64,000 nucleotides of DNA from Streptomyces griseoincarnatus (GCA_014649575.1 BMTH01000006.1:186001-250000), one strand, 5' to 3'; counted from the stretch's first letter, positions 24,376 to 34,429 are shown. Made by a program: numbers and translations. Notes: generated by a model not told the origin, from the letters alone.

Positions 24376-24770
24376 CCTGCTAAGCCCCCCTCGGTGGTCG
24401 CGGCTCCTCGGTTGTGTCGCTCCTGCACGTTTCCCCTCGGTCCTGCACGAGTCCCCCGCCGTAAGACAGTCAAGATCGAATCTACTGTGTCCCGTCGCGC
24501 ACCGGTGGCCAGTTCGGCACCCGGTGCATTGTCGACTTGGCAACTTGGCGTAAAGCATTCGATCACGAAGCGTTGCACTCGCGCGCCGTGCAGGGAAGTG
24601 CGCCTCGTCGCGGTGGCCAAACCGCGTAGGGTGCGCGGGGCCCGCGAGGTGCTTTCCGTGCAGGTGGAACGGGGGTTGGGGGGTGGTCATGCCACCGGGT
24701 GCGCCACAACCGGAAGTTGGCTGAAAAGAGACGGGCGGGGGTGCGGAAACCGGTCAACCGGCCGGTGAGT
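24376..24770. promoter_or_regulatory. adpA upstream region
   Basis: About 395 bp without a gene separate adpA from a small membrane protein gene whose stop is at 24771. adpA is known for a long leader and complex promoter; here one AdpA-type site (24506-24515) is visible. No clear -35/-10 pair stands out. Confidence 0.55.
24506..24515 (+). promoter_or_regulatory. candidate AdpA-binding site
   Basis: TGGCCAGTTC fits the published AdpA consensus TGGCSNGWWY at every position. It lies in the adpA promoter region, where AdpA is known to act on its own gene. Confidence 0.6.
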
Positions 24771-25085
24771 CTACGGCGTCCTGCGGGGCGCGCGCCCGCG
24801 CGTGGGGAGGGGCGCCGACGCGCCGGGAGAGGGGGCCGGCGCCGAGGCGCGGGGGCCGGCGTCGCGATGCCGGGGACGCGGCAGGGCGGCCAGGCGCCGG
24901 GAGCGGCGGATCAGCATGCGGGACGCGGCCGCGACGGCCGCCAGGCCGCAGGCCACGCCGGCCGCTGTGAGGAAGGGCGCGCCGCGCCACAGGAGGACCG
25001 CGGGGGCCAGCAGGCACCCGAGCGCCGCCCAGCGCAGGAGATCGTCCTCAGGGGGCCGGACGGGGGCGTGGGCGGGGCGGGGCAT
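24771..25085 (-). CDS. small membrane protein
   Basis: The protein has about 104 residues and two adjacent hydrophobic spans (LLRWAALGCLLAPAVLLW and APFLTAAGVACGLAAVAAAS), then a basic Arg/Pro-rich cytoplasmic tail. ATG 25085 follows AGGAAG. No family is recognised. It lies immediately upstream of the adpA promoter region in the same direction. Confidence 0.6.
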   Translation of the reverse strand: MPRPAHAPVRPPEDDLLRWAALGCLLAPAVLLWRGAPFLTAAGVACGLAAVAAASRMLIRRSRRLAALPRPRHRDAGPRASAPAPSPGASAPLPTRGRAPRRTP

Positions 25086-25413
25086 CGGGGCGCTTCCTGT
25101 CGTGGGGGAGTCGTCGTGGTTCCACCATCCCAACGTGCGGGCCGCCCGTCGGTCACCGTGCGAGGCGCCCGGTGCGGATGGTTCAGATGTCAAGCGAATA
25201 CCCCGCAAACCGCCTGTACAGGCCAGCAACCGTTGCGTCGTGGGCGGACCCTCGTGCATGCTCCGGGGAACCCGCCTCCCGGTTCGCGCGGGATCTGGGC
25301 CAAGGAGGCGTGCCGCCGTACCCTTGGGGGTATGGGGTTGGGAAGACACTTCCCGGACACAGCTCCGCCGCACACTGTCGTCCCCATAAAAGGATCACAA
25401 CCCCGAGACAGCC
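25086..25413. promoter_or_regulatory. USP gene upstream region with inverted repeat
   Basis: The 328-bp divergent gap holds no gene. GGGAAGACACTTCCC (25340-25354), a 6-bp perfect inverted repeat with a 3-bp centre, lies 60 bp before the USP start and is a candidate regulator site. It loosely recalls the GGGAC...GTCCC boxes of DosR-type regulators that control USP genes, but the match is not exact. Confidence 0.4.
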
Positions 25414-25941
25414 ATGGCCGGTCACGAATTCTTCGAACCCGCGGACCGCAAGCGGCCGGTCGCCGATCCGACGGCGTCCGAACCCCTGGCGGCGGAGGAA
25501 TCGCGCCATGCGCGCGACCCCGCCTTCCGGCACGGGGTGGTGGTCGGCTTCGACGGTTCCACGTCCAGTGAACGAGCCCTCGCGTACGCCATCGGCATGG
25601 CGCGCCGCTCCGGCTCCGGGCTGATCATCGTCCATGTGGCGAACCGGCTGCCCACCACGGTGTGGGCGGGGTGCGAGCCGCCGGTCTTCGTGGACGTCCC
25701 GGACCACCGTACGGAGGTGCTGGGGCTGGAGCTCGCCTGTGCGGACTATCTGGCCGAGGTGCCGTGGATCCTCGTCGAGCGGGGCGGGGACATCTGCCAC
25801 GAACTCGAAGAGGTGGGGCGGGAGTACGAGGCCGACGCGATCGTCGTGGGTTCCACCCACGGGCTTGTGGGACGGCTTTTCGGGTCGGTCGCGGGGAGGC
25901 TGGCGAAGCGGGCGCAGCGGCCGGTTGTCGTCATTCCATGA
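25414..25941 (+). CDS. universal stress protein (UspA) family
   Basis: The 175-residue protein contains one UspA domain from about residue 40: GVVVGFDGSTSSERALAYA opens the domain, and the ATP-binding G-2x-G-9x-G(S/T) pattern is represented by VVGSTHGLVGRLFGSVAGRL. The N-terminal 38 residues are disordered. It is probably an ATP-binding stress or dormancy protein. It is monocistronic, with a strong terminator 9 bp downstream. Confidence 0.9.
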   Translation: MAGHEFFEPADRKRPVADPTASEPLAAEESRHARDPAFRHGVVVGFDGSTSSERALAYAIGMARRSGSGLIIVHVANRLPTTVWAGCEPPVFVDVPDHRTEVLGLELACADYLAEVPWILVERGGDICHELEEVGREYEADAIVVGSTHGLVGRLFGSVAGRLAKRAQRPVVVIP

Positions 25942-25949
25942 CGTGAGGC

Positions 25950-25986
25950 GGGCCCCCATGTGTTGAGTGGCAACACATGGGGGCCC
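25950..25986. terminator. USP hairpin terminator
   Basis: GGGCCCCCATGTGTT (25950-25964) pairs perfectly over 15 bp with 25972-25986 around a 7-nt loop. It is followed by GTTCCTGTTC on the plus strand. Confidence 0.92.
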
Positions 25987-26056
25987 GTTCCTGTTCGCAC
26001 GGCCTGTGCGGGTGCGTGGGGGCTGATCGCGCAGTTCCCCGCGCCCCTTGGGCGTC

Positions 26057-27874
26057 CTATTCGACCGTGACCGACTTCGCCAGGTTGCGGGGCTTGTCGA
26101 TGTCCCGGCCGAGGGCCAGGGCCGTGTGGTAGGCGAGGAGCTGGAGGGGGATGCCCATGAGGATCGGGTCCAGCTCGTCCTCGTTCTTGGGGACCACGAT
26201 CGTGTGGTCCGCCTTCTCCTGCTCCTGGTGCGCCACGGCGACGATCCGGCCGCTGCGGGCCTTGATCTCCTCCATGGCCGCGCGGTTCTTCTCCAGCAGG
26301 TCGTCGTCCGGGACGATGGCGACCGTCGGGAGGGCCGGCTCGATCAGGGCCAGCGGGCCGTGCTTCAGCTCGGAGGCCGGGTAGGCCTCGGCGTGGATGT
26401 AGGAGACCTCCTTGAGCTTCAGGGAGGCCTCGCGGGCCACCGGGTAGCCCCGGACGCGGCCGATGAAGAGCATCGAGCGGGCCTCGGCGTACTCCAGCGC
26501 CAGCTTCTTGATCTGCTCCTCCTGCTCCAGCATCTCGGCGATCTGGGCGGGGAGGCGGCGCAGACCCTCGATGATCCGCTTGCCGTCGCGCACGGAGAGG
26601 TCACGGGTGCGGCCCAGGTGCAGGGCGAGCAGCGCGAAGGCGACCGTGGTGTTGGTGAAGCACTTGGTGGAGACGACGCAGACCTCCGGTCCCGCGTGCA
26701 CGTAGACGCCGCCGTCGGCCTCGCGGGCGATCGCGGAGCCCACCACGTTGACCACGCCGAGGACCCGGGCGCCCTTGCGCTTCAGCTCCTGCACGGCGGC
26801 CAGCACGTCGTACGTCTCACCGGACTGGGAGACCGCGACGTACAGGGTGTCGGGGTCGACGACCGCGTTGCGGTAGCGGAACTCGGAGGCCGGCTCGGCG
26901 TCGGCGGGGATGCGCGCGAGCTCCTCGATCATCTGCGCGCCGATCATGCCGGCGTGGTACGAGGTGCCGCAGCCGAGGATCTTCACACGGCGGATGCGGC
27001 GGGCCTCGCGGGCGTCCAGGTTGAGGCCGCCCAGGTGCACGGTGGAGAAGCGGTCGTCGATCCGGCCGCGCAGGACGCGGTCCACGGCCTCGGCCTGCTC
27101 GTGGATCTCCTTGTGCATGTAGGTGTCGTGGCCGCCCATGTCGTAGGAGGCGGCCTCCCACTCCACGGTGGTGGGCTCGGCGGTGGTCCGCGTGCCCTCC
27201 GTGGTGTAGGTGCGGAAGTCGTCGGCCTTGAGGGTGGCCATCTCGCCGTCGTCGAGGGTGACTATCTGGCGGGTGTGGGCGACCAGCGCGGCGATGTCCG
27301 AGGCGACGAACATCTCCTTCTCGCCGATGCCGAGGACGACCGGCGAGCCGTTGCGGGCGACGACGATGCGGTCCGGGAAGTCGGCGTGCAGCACGGCGAT
27401 GCCGTAGGTGCCCTCGATCAGGCGGACCGTCTCACGGACCTTGTCCTCGAGCTTCTCGGCCTGCGAGCGGGCGATGAGGTGGACGAGGACCTCGGTGTCG
27501 GTCTCGGAGAGGAACTCGACGCCGTCCGCCTCCAGCTTGCGGCGCAGGTCACCGGCGTTGTCGATGATGCCGTTGTGGACGACGGCGACCTTGCCCTCGG
27601 CGTCCAGGTGCGGGTGGGCGTTCACGTCGGACGGGGCGCCGTGGGTGGCCCAGCGGGTGTGGGCGATACCGGTGGTGCCCTTGAAACGCGCCGGGACCTT
27701 GGCCTCCAGGTCGCGCACCCGGCCCTTGGCCTTGACCGTCTTCAGGGTGCCCGTCTTCGGGGAGGTCACGGCGATGCCCGCCGAGTCGTAGCCGCGGTAC
27801 TCCAGACGCTGGAGGCCCTCGAGCAGCAGGGGGGCGACCTCACGCCTGCCGATGTAACCGACGATTCCGCACAT
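26057..27874 (-). CDS. glmS: glucosamine-6-phosphate synthase (isomerising)
   Basis: The 605-residue enzyme converts fructose-6-P and glutamine to glucosamine-6-P for peptidoglycan. The N-terminal class II glutamine amidotransferase domain has catalytic Cys2 (MCGIVGYIG), with GIAHTRWATHG and VVHNGIIDN. Two SIS domains follow (ILGCGTSYHAGMIGAQMIEE, SQSGETYDVLAAVQ, HGPLALIEP), and the C-terminus is DKPRNLAKSVTVE. It is standard length. It sits 12 bp behind a small gene, so the two are cotranscribed. No ribozyme-like leader is visible. Confidence 0.97.
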   Translation of the reverse strand: MCGIVGYIGRREVAPLLLEGLQRLEYRGYDSAGIAVTSPKTGTLKTVKAKGRVRDLEAKVPARFKGTTGIAHTRWATHGAPSDVNAHPHLDAEGKVAVVHNGIIDNAGDLRRKLEADGVEFLSETDTEVLVHLIARSQAEKLEDKVRETVRLIEGTYGIAVLHADFPDRIVVARNGSPVVLGIGEKEMFVASDIAALVAHTRQIVTLDDGEMATLKADDFRTYTTEGTRTTAEPTTVEWEAASYDMGGHDTYMHKEIHEQAEAVDRVLRGRIDDRFSTVHLGGLNLDAREARRIRRVKILGCGTSYHAGMIGAQMIEELARIPADAEPASEFRYRNAVVDPDTLYVAVSQSGETYDVLAAVQELKRKGARVLGVVNVVGSAIAREADGGVYVHAGPEVCVVSTKCFTNTTVAFALLALHLGRTRDLSVRDGKRIIEGLRRLPAQIAEMLEQEEQIKKLALEYAEARSMLFIGRVRGYPVAREASLKLKEVSYIHAEAYPASELKHGPLALIEPALPTVAIVPDDDLLEKNRAAMEEIKARSGRIVAVAHQEQEKADHTIVVPKNEDELDPILMGIPLQLLAYHTALALGRDIDKPRNLAKSVTVE

Positions 27875-27886
27875 ACAGGTATGTTC

Positions 27887-28144
27887 CTAGCCGTAGACGA
27901 TGCGGCGCAGCTGCCGGAGCGAGAGCTCGGGCGGCGCCACCGCGCGGTATCTCAGGTCCGCCTCGATCCGTTGGAAGATCGTCGCGTTCACCAGGCCCTG
28001 GGCCTGGAGCTCGCGGTGGCGGCGACGGACGTACTCCTCGGTCGTCTCGTCGAAGTAGGCGAGCACGTCCTGGATCACACGCAGCGCCTCGCCCCGGCTG
28101 AGGGGCGTGGACCGCGTCAGATGATCGACAAGTTCGTCGTGCAC
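27887..28144 (-). CDS. 85-residue conserved hypothetical protein upstream of glmS
   Basis: The small, charged, helical protein reads SRGEALRVIQDVLAYFDETT, then EYVRRRHRELQAQGLVNATI, and ends LSLRQLRRIVYG. It has no signal or membrane segment. It is only 12 bp from glmS, so it is cotranscribed and may share its control. The YVRRRHRELQ-x-G-x-x-N-x-x-I-F-x-R-I pattern looks like a nucleotide-binding ATP-cone-like or helical domain, but this is uncertain. Confidence 0.7.
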   Translation of the reverse strand: MHDELVDHLTRSTPLSRGEALRVIQDVLAYFDETTEEYVRRRHRELQAQGLVNATIFQRIEADLRYRAVAPPELSLRQLRRIVYG

Positions 28145-28219
28145 CCGATGATCCTGAGGTACCGACGGCCGTTTCGCAAGAAACGTGCCCGATTTCGGGC
28201 AGGGTGGAGTAGGTGGCCC

Positions 28220-29110
28220 CTACATCCGCTTCAGGACGGCCTGCTTGGCGAGGGCGAACTCCTCGTCGGTGAGGATCCCGGACCGGTGCAGCTCGCCCAG
28301 CTCCCGCAGTCGGCGCAGCAGCGCGTCGTGGTCGTCCTCGGCGGGGCCGGGCGGCGCGGGCCGGTCGGTCTCGGGGGCGCCCGGGCCCTCCAGGGCCGGG
28401 GCGGCAGGGGTGGACGGGTGCGGCAGACGGGCCTGCACGGCGGCGGCCACCAGCGCCATCAGCGGGTCCTTCTTGAACCCCCACAGCTCCACCGCGTTCG
28501 GGTCGTACTTGGCCGGGACCTTGGTGGGGGCGTGCCGCACGAGGAAGCGCAGATGGCCGTTCTCCAGCCCGGCCGCCGGCTGCCAGTCCACGCCCTCCAG
28601 GTCGGCCACCGCCAGGGTGCGGGGTCCCGCGGCGGCCTTGGCGTCCTCCGTCTTCCAGTTCCACTCCAGCCGGACCCGCTCCCCGTCGAAGCTCACCGTG
28701 CCGTCCCCGGCCGACACGGACAGCGGCAGGGGCGGGCCGGGCAGCAGATAGCCGGTCACCGGTCCGGAGGGGATCTGCTCCAGCAGCAGCGCGGTGCGGA
28801 CCTCCTCCGTGAAGTACTCCGCGACGCCGTAGCGGTCGGACTCGACGGTGAGCTGGTACGGGTCGTGCGGTTCGGTGAGGCGGCCACCCGTCGCGTGCAG
28901 CAGCGGGTCGGCGCCGTCGCGCAGCCGCAGCCTGAGCCGGCCCGACTTCTTGCCCTGCTCCAGGGAGACGCCCGCCAACGCCTCCAGCGGCAACGCCAGT
29001 TCACCCAGCGTGCGGCGGAGCAGGCCGACGTTCTTGTCGCGGCCGGGGGTCAGGCGCAGGGTTTCGCCGTCGAACGTCCACGTGCCGTCCTTCTGGATGA
29101 TTTCCGCCAT
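28220..29110 (-). CDS. DUF4429-type protein with C-terminal SHOCT domain
   Basis: The 296-residue soluble protein has two similar beta-rich halves (WTFDGETLRLTPGRDKNVGL and VSFDGERVRLEWNWKTEDAK), matching the duplicated DUF4429 layout in which each half is a PH-like fold. It ends in a SHOCT helix pair (LRELGELHRSGILTDEEFAL), a short oligomerisation or tethering motif. A Pro/Ala linker joins them. Function is unknown. Its start is 217 bp from desD's stop, with the des terminator in between. Confidence 0.8.
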   Translation of the reverse strand: MAEIIQKDGTWTFDGETLRLTPGRDKNVGLLRRTLGELALPLEALAGVSLEQGKKSGRLRLRLRDGADPLLHATGGRLTEPHDPYQLTVESDRYGVAEYFTEEVRTALLLEQIPSGPVTGYLLPGPPLPLSVSAGDGTVSFDGERVRLEWNWKTEDAKAAAGPRTLAVADLEGVDWQPAAGLENGHLRFLVRHAPTKVPAKYDPNAVELWGFKKDPLMALVAAAVQARLPHPSTPAAPALEGPGAPETDRPAPPGPAEDDHDALLRRLRELGELHRSGILTDEEFALAKQAVLKRM

Positions 29111-29282
29111 GGGGGGATTGTTCCATCGCCACGTTCCCTGGCGGGGGCGGGAGTTGGAGGAGGTGTGGCTGGGGAGGGCGGGTGCCCGGCCGTGGGTGGG
29201 GGCCGGGCGCGCCCGCGCGGAGGAGCCGCATGCCGGCACAGCCCCGCGCCCCTGATGGACGTCGCACCTGAGGGTGTGACGA

Positions 29283-29311
29283 AGCCCCCGGAGGACCGTA
29301 CTCCGGGGGCT
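29283..29311. terminator. des operon terminator
   Basis: AGCCCCCGGA (29283-29292) pairs with TCCGGGGGCT (29302-29311), 17 bp after the desD stop. Confidence 0.85.
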
Positions 29312-29327
29312 CGTCCGTCCGATGCGG

Positions 29328-31100
29328 TCAGAAGGCCGCCAGGGGGTTCTTCAGGGTGCCCACGAGCTGGAGGGCGCCCGAGGGGTCCGCCAGGTCGACC
29401 ATCTGCTTGTTGTCGCGCAGCTGGAGGCGGTTCAGGCAGGACAGCGCGAACTCCGGGGCGAACAGGTTGTACCGGGCGAACTTGTCCGTCAGCTCCGGCA
29501 CCGACGCCTGGTACTCACGGGTGACCTCCGCGACCGTCCGCCAGAAGCCGTCCTCGTCGAGAACGCCCTCCTCGGCGAGGTTCGCCGCGAGGAAGCGGAA
29601 GAAACAGTCGAAGACGTCCGTGAAGATGGACAGCAGCTTGGTGTCGTCGGGGACCTCGACGCGGATCCGGGACACCTCCGGCGGCAGTACCGCGTCCGGG
29701 TCCATCACCGCGATCTCCTCGGCGATGTCCTTGTAGACCGCGCGCTTCACGGCGCCGTCCTCCAGCACCAGGATGACGTTCTCGCCGTGGGGCATGTACA
29801 CCAGGTCGTAGGCGTAGAAGCTGTGCAGCAGCGGGACGTAGTAGGCCCGCAGGTAGCGCCGCAGCCACTCGGCCGGGGTGAGCCCGGAGCGCTCGATCAG
29901 GGCGGCGGCGAAGGACCGGCCCTCGTGGTCGACGTGGACCAGGGACGCCATGGTGGCGAGCGACTCGCCGTCCTCCAGGGACGTCACCGGGCTCTCCCGC
30001 CACAGCGCCGCCAGCATCTTGCGGTACGGCGAGTAGCGGTCGGTGGCCTGCTCGTACTCCAGGTGCCGGTACCCCACGGCGGCGCGCTCCCGGATGATCG
30101 ACAGTCCCGTGGACCGCAGCACCGGGTCGTTGTCGATCAGGCGGGCCAGCCAGTCGTTGATGGCCGGGGTGGCCTCCATGTAGGCGGCCGACAGGCCCCT
30201 CATGAAGCCCATGTTGAGGACGGACAGGGCCGTCTTCACGTAGTGCTTCTCCGGATGGGAGCGGTTGAAGAAGGTACGTATGGACTGCTGCGCCAGGTAC
30301 TCGTCGTCGCCCTCGCCCAGCAGCACCAGGTGCCGGCGGGCGACCTCGGCGGCGAAGGTGACGGACAGCTTGTTCCACCACTGCCAGGGGTGGACGGGGA
30401 CCAGCAGGTAGTCGGCGGGGTCCAGGTCCTGCGCGCGCAGGACGTCGTGGAACCGGTCGACGGTCTCCTCGCCCAGCTCCTGGCGGACGAACGACTCGTA
30501 CTCGATGCCGACGCCCGCCGTGAACGCGGCCCGCGAGCGGTGGGCGGCCAGCCACACCAGCCGCACCGGGTTCGCGGCCTCCGGGGCGTACTGCCGGTAC
30601 TCGTGGACGCCGAAGCCGAGCCTGCCGTTGTTGGCGACGAAGCAGGGGTGGCCCTCGGTCATGCCGGTCTCGATCGCCTGGAACCCGGCGTCGACCAGCT
30701 CGGCCGAGGTGACCTCCGGCTTGGTCAGCTTGTAGCAGGTGCCGGAGAGGGTGGAGGAGATCTCCTCCAGGTACACCGGCAGGATTTCGTCGCTCAGCCC
30801 CAGGGACTTCTGCAGCTCGATGAAGAAGTCCAGCGCGGCGAGCTCGAGTTCGACGCCGTCGCGATGACGGGTGATCGAGCCGGCGTCGACCTGCCAGTGG
30901 TCCAGGCCGCGAAGCTTCGCGGTGAACGTGTAGCGGGTCTCGCCGTCGTCGCTGCGGACGACGTACCGGCCGTCGCCGGCCGGCTCCGGCGTGACGAGCC
31001 GCTCGTGCGCGAACTCGGCGAGCGCCTTGCGGATCAGCAGACGGTTGGCCCGCGCCCAGCGGTGGGGGGACAGGTGCGCCACGGCGTCGGACAGGGTCAT
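29328..31100 (-). CDS. desD: desferrioxamine synthetase (NIS synthetase)
   Basis: The 590-residue NRPS-independent siderophore synthetase of the IucA/IucC family contains LVPVHPWQWWNKL, GEGDDEYLAQQSIRTFFNRS and HYVKTALSVLNMGFMRGLSA, the ATP and substrate blocks of this family. The C-terminal FhuF-like region has YMPHGENVILVLEDGAVKRA. It adenylates succinyl-hydroxycadaverine units and joins and cyclises them to desferrioxamine E/B. ATG overlaps desC stop (ATGA). It is the last gene of desABCD. Confidence 0.97.
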   Translation of the reverse strand: MTLSDAVAHLSPHRWARANRLLIRKALAEFAHERLVTPEPAGDGRYVVRSDDGETRYTFTAKLRGLDHWQVDAGSITRHRDGVELELAALDFFIELQKSLGLSDEILPVYLEEISSTLSGTCYKLTKPEVTSAELVDAGFQAIETGMTEGHPCFVANNGRLGFGVHEYRQYAPEAANPVRLVWLAAHRSRAAFTAGVGIEYESFVRQELGEETVDRFHDVLRAQDLDPADYLLVPVHPWQWWNKLSVTFAAEVARRHLVLLGEGDDEYLAQQSIRTFFNRSHPEKHYVKTALSVLNMGFMRGLSAAYMEATPAINDWLARLIDNDPVLRSTGLSIIRERAAVGYRHLEYEQATDRYSPYRKMLAALWRESPVTSLEDGESLATMASLVHVDHEGRSFAAALIERSGLTPAEWLRRYLRAYYVPLLHSFYAYDLVYMPHGENVILVLEDGAVKRAVYKDIAEEIAVMDPDAVLPPEVSRIRVEVPDDTKLLSIFTDVFDCFFRFLAANLAEEGVLDEDGFWRTVAEVTREYQASVPELTDKFARYNLFAPEFALSCLNRLQLRDNKQMVDLADPSGALQLVGTLKNPLAAF

Positions 31101-31639
31101 GCGGAAGCTCCTCGGGCGGCCTCGAACTGTTCACGCGTGCAGAAGCTCAGCAGCGCGCGCTTCTCCGGCTTGTCGATCTCGCGCTCGGGTTCAAAGCCCA
31201 CGGCCTCGTTCAGGGCGTGCACGGCCTTGTTGCCGACGTCCGGCTCCACCACGACCCGGCGGGTGGCCGGGTCGGCGAACAGCTCCTCCATCACGGCGGT
31301 GATGACGGCGCGGGTGAAGCCGTGGACGGGGCGGTCGGTGGGGGCGACCAGGAAGTGCATGCCGACGTCACCGGGCTCTGGCTCGTAGAGCCCGACGAGT
31401 TCGACGTGCCGGGGGTCGTACTTCTCCATCAGGAAGGCGGGCTCGCCGTCGTGCAGGCCCAGGTAGGCGTGGTGGTGCTCGTGGGCGGCGATGCGCATGT
31501 ACTCGCGCTCGACGTCCTCGAGCCTCGCGTCCTGCATCATCCAGAACGCGGCCTTGGGATGCGTCACCCAGCGGTGCAGCAGCTCCGCGTCCTTCTCCGG
31601 GTCGAGCGGGCGGATCGTGAACGTACCGATGGTGCTCAT
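31097..31639 (-). CDS. desC: GNAT-type acyltransferase of desferrioxamine synthesis
   Basis: The 180-residue protein of the siderophore acyltransferase (RhbD/AlcB-like) family has [40 protein letters not shown] and [11 protein letters not shown]. It transfers succinyl (or acetyl) from CoA to N-hydroxycadaverine. It overlaps desB and desD by 4 bp at both ends (ATGA), which points to tightly coupled translation. Confidence 0.95.
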   Translation of the reverse strand: MSTIGTFTIRPLDPEKDAELLHRWVTHPKAAFWMMQDARLEDVEREYMRIAAHEHHHAYLGLHDGEPAFLMEKYDPRHVELVGLYEPEPGDVGMHFLVAPTDRPVHGFTRAVITAVMEELFADPATRRVVVEPDVGNKAVHALNEAVGFEPEREIDKPEKRALLSFCTREQFEAARGASA

Positions 31640-32928
31640 ACGGCGAACTCCTGGAAGGCGATGCTCTTCTCGACCGGGTAGTACTCGGTGCCCAGCAGCT
31701 CGCGGACGATCGAGGCGTTGCGGTAGGCGCCCATGCCCAGGTCGGGGCTGGTGATGCTGTGCGTGTGCACGCCCGCGTTCTGCAGGAACACGCCGCGCCC
31801 GGTGACGTCGATCGCGTAGTTGCGGGCGACGTCGAACCGGCCGTGGCCGTCGAAGCGCAGCCGGTCACGCACCGGCTCCAGGAAGGCGGGCTGCTCGTAG
31901 TGGTAGCCGGTGGCCAGCACCAGGCCCTCGGTGGCGATCTCGAAGTCCTTGCCCTGCTCGTCCTGGCGGAAGCCGAGCGTGTAGGTGCCGTCCTGGTACC
32001 GGGCGGTGGTGAGCGAGGAGTTGGTGAGCAGCCGGGTGGGCACGCCGCGGCCGCCGCTCTCCACGTTCTTCTGGTACAGCAGGTCGAAGATCGCGTCGAT
32101 CAGGTCCGAGTTGATGCCCTTGAACAGGCCCTTCTGCTGCTTCTCCAGGCGGTAGCGGGTGTCCTCGGGCAGCGCGCGGAAGTAGTCGATGTAGTCCGGG
32201 GACGTCATCTCCAGGGTCAGCTTGGTGTACTCCAGCGGGAAGAACCGCGGGGAGCGGGTGACCCAGTTGAGCTGATAGCCGTGGGCGTCGATCCCGGAGA
32301 GCAGCTCGTAGTAGATCTCGGCGGCGGACTGCCCGCTGCCCACGATCGTGACCGACTTCTTCTCCAGCAGCTCCGCCTTGCGCCGCATGTACTGCGCGTT
32401 GTGGAAGAGGCCGCCCTCCAGCCCCCGGCACGCCTCGGGCACGAACGGCACGGTGCCGGTGCCGAGCACCAGGTGCCGGCCGCGGTAGGTCGTACCGGTG
32501 GACGTGGCCACGACGTACACCTCGGCCGTCTCGTCCCACGTGACCTCGGTGACGGTGGTGCCGAAGCGGATGCTGCTCAGCTGTGCGGCGGCCCAGCGGC
32601 AGTAGTCGTCGTACTCGACGCGCAGCGGGTAGAAGTTCTCCCGGATGTAGAACGAGTACAGCCGGCCCTTCTCCTTCAGGTAGTTGAGGAAGGAGTAGGG
32701 GGAGGTCGGGTCGGCGAGGGTGACCAGGTCCGACATGAACGGCGTCTGCAGGTGCGCGCCGTCGAGGAACATCCCCGCGTGCCACGCGAAGTCCGGCTTG
32801 GACTCCAGGAAGACCCCGGCGAGTTCGTCGACGGGCTCGGTCAGGCAGGCCAGCCCAAGGTTGAACGGGCCCAGCCCGATGCCCACGAAGTCGTAGGTCG
32901 GTTTCGTGGTGTCAGCAAGCGCGGTCAA
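31636..32928 (-). CDS. desB: cadaverine N-monooxygenase
   Basis: The protein has about 430 residues and belongs to the lysine/ornithine N-monooxygenase class: FAD site [14 protein letters not shown], substrate region [25 protein letters not shown] site [18 protein letters not shown], and C-terminal [10 protein letters not shown]. It hydroxylates cadaverine. The start is TTG 32928, overlapping desA by 17 bp and preceded by GGGAGAG; no better ATG or GTG precedes the FAD motif at normal distance. Confidence 0.95.
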   Translation of the reverse strand: MTALADTTKPTYDFVGIGLGPFNLGLACLTEPVDELAGVFLESKPDFAWHAGMFLDGAHLQTPFMSDLVTLADPTSPYSFLNYLKEKGRLYSFYIRENFYPLRVEYDDYCRWAAAQLSSIRFGTTVTEVTWDETAEVYVVATSTGTTYRGRHLVLGTGTVPFVPEACRGLEGGLFHNAQYMRRKAELLEKKSVTIVGSGQSAAEIYYELLSGIDAHGYQLNWVTRSPRFFPLEYTKLTLEMTSPDYIDYFRALPEDTRYRLEKQQKGLFKGINSDLIDAIFDLLYQKNVESGGRGVPTRLLTNSSLTTARYQDGTYTLGFRQDEQGKDFEIATEGLVLATGYHYEQPAFLEPVRDRLRFDGHGRFDVARNYAIDVTGRGVFLQNAGVHTHSITSPDLGMGAYRNASIVRELLGTEYYPVEKSIAFQEFAV

Positions 32929-34354
32929 GGGACTCTCCCAGGTACTGCTCGGCGTGGCCGGCGATCAGGTCGAGGACGGCCGTGATGTCGGCCGTCGTGG
33001 TCTCGGGGTTGAGCAGGGTGAACTTCAGGTAGTGGCGCCCGGACACCTTGGTGCCCGCGACCACCGCGTCGCCGGAGGCGAACAGGGCCTTGCGGGCGTA
33101 CAGGTTGGCGCGGTCGATCTCGCCCGGGTCGGTGACGGCGGCCGGGATGTAGCGGAAGACCAGGGTGGAGAGGCTCGGCTCGACCACCACGTCGAACCGG
33201 GGGTCGGCGGCCAGCAGCTTCCAGCCCTCGGCGGCGAGGTCGCACACCTCGTCGAAGAGCGCGCCGATGCCGTCGGCACCCATCACGCGCAGCGTCATCC
33301 ACAGTTTCAGCGCGTCGAAGCGGCGGGTGGTCTGGAGGGACTTGTCGACCTGGTTGGGGATGCGCTCGGTCACCATGCGGCGCGGGTTGAGGTACTCCGC
33401 GTGATAGGTGGCGTGCCGCAGCGTGGCCGCGTCGCGCACCAGCACGGCCGAGGAACTGACCGGCTGGAAGAAGGACTTGTGGTAGTCGACGGTGACGGAG
33501 TCGGCGCGCTCGATGCCGTCGATGCGGTGCCGGTACTTGCGGGAGGCGAGCAGTCCGCAGCCGTAGGCGGCGTCCACGTGCATCCAGGCGCCGTACTGCT
33601 CGCACAGGCCGGCGATCTCCGGCAGCGGGTCGATCGAGCCGAAGTCGGTGGTGCCGGCGGTGGCGACGACCGCCATCGGGATCAGCCCCGCCTCGGCGCA
33701 GCGCTCCAGTTCGTGGGCGAGGGCGACGGTCTGCATCCGCTTGTCGTGGTCGACGGGGACCACCACCACGGCGTCCGGGCCGAGGCCGAGCAGCTTCGCG
33801 GACTTCTGCACGCTGAAGTGGCTGACCTCGGAGGCGAAGACGCGCAGCTTCGTCAGCTCCTCCGTCTTGGTCTCCTCCCGCGCCAGCAGCAGCGCCTGGA
33901 GGTTGGACTGGGTGCCGCCTGAGGTGAACACGCCGTCGGCGGCGGGACCGAGGCCGATGCGGGCGGCCGTCCAGTCGATCAGTTTCCGCTCGATCAGGGT
34001 GCCGCCGGCCGACTGGTCCCAGGTGTCCAGGGAGGAGTTGACGGCGGAGAGCACCGCCTCGCCGAGCACGGCCGGGATGACGACCGGACAGTTGAGGTGG
34101 GCGAGGTAGCGGGGGTGGTGGAAGTAGACCGCGTCCCTGAGGTAGACGTCCTCCAGCTCGTCCAGCGCCGCGGTGGTGTCGCGCAGCGGCCGGTCGAGGT
34201 CGATCGCGTCGATGCGCGGGGCGAGGTCGTCGGCCGTGACGCCGGTGAACGGCCGGTCGGTGGCGGCGAGTTTGGCGGCCACCCGCTCGACTCCTTCGGT
34301 CACGGAGCGTCGGTAGTGCTCCGCGGTGGTGTCGTTGAGCAGGTGCGAGCGCAT
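32912..34354 (-). CDS. desA: lysine decarboxylase, desferrioxamine synthesis
   Basis: The 480-residue PLP enzyme of the group II decarboxylase family has [39 protein letters not shown] and the PLP lysine K293 in [10 protein letters not shown]. It makes cadaverine, the first step of desferrioxamine synthesis. GGAGG lies 9 nt before ATG. An iron box is 58 bp upstream of the start, so the whole desABCD transcript should be induced in low iron. Confidence 0.97.
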   Translation of the reverse strand: MRSHLLNDTTAEHYRRSVTEGVERVAAKLAATDRPFTGVTADDLAPRIDAIDLDRPLRDTTAALDELEDVYLRDAVYFHHPRYLAHLNCPVVIPAVLGEAVLSAVNSSLDTWDQSAGGTLIERKLIDWTAARIGLGPAADGVFTSGGTQSNLQALLLAREETKTEELTKLRVFASEVSHFSVQKSAKLLGLGPDAVVVVPVDHDKRMQTVALAHELERCAEAGLIPMAVVATAGTTDFGSIDPLPEIAGLCEQYGAWMHVDAAYGCGLLASRKYRHRIDGIERADSVTVDYHKSFFQPVSSSAVLVRDAATLRHATYHAEYLNPRRMVTERIPNQVDKSLQTTRRFDALKLWMTLRVMGADGIGALFDEVCDLAAEGWKLLAADPRFDVVVEPSLSTLVFRYIPAAVTDPGEIDRANLYARKALFASGDAVVAGTKVSGRHYLKFTLLNPETTTADITAVLDLIAGHAEQYLGESLDRAC

Positions 34355-34411
34355 GTGGGGGTCCTCCGGTGGGGACGGTCCGGTGCGGGGAGAGGTCCAG
34401 TGCGGTTGAAC

Positions 34412-34429
34412 TTAGGTTAGCCTAACCAA
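34412..34429. promoter_or_regulatory. iron box upstream of desA
   Basis: TTAGGTTAGCCTAACCAA contains GGTTAG-C-CTAACC, a 6-bp perfect inverted repeat with one centre base. It matches the TTAGGTTAGGCTCACCTAA-type boxes bound by DmdR1/IdeR with Fe(II). Confidence 0.93.

Noticed and set aside
26057..28219. glmS ribozyme or riboswitch
   Set aside because: The glmS start lies only 12 bp after another gene, leaving no room for the ribozyme, and no pseudoknot-like pairing was seen.
26048..29524. A plus-strand reading frame of about 1160 codons across glmS and neighbours
   Set aside because: It is antisense to glmS, the small upstream gene and the DUF4429 gene; no domain is visible in it.
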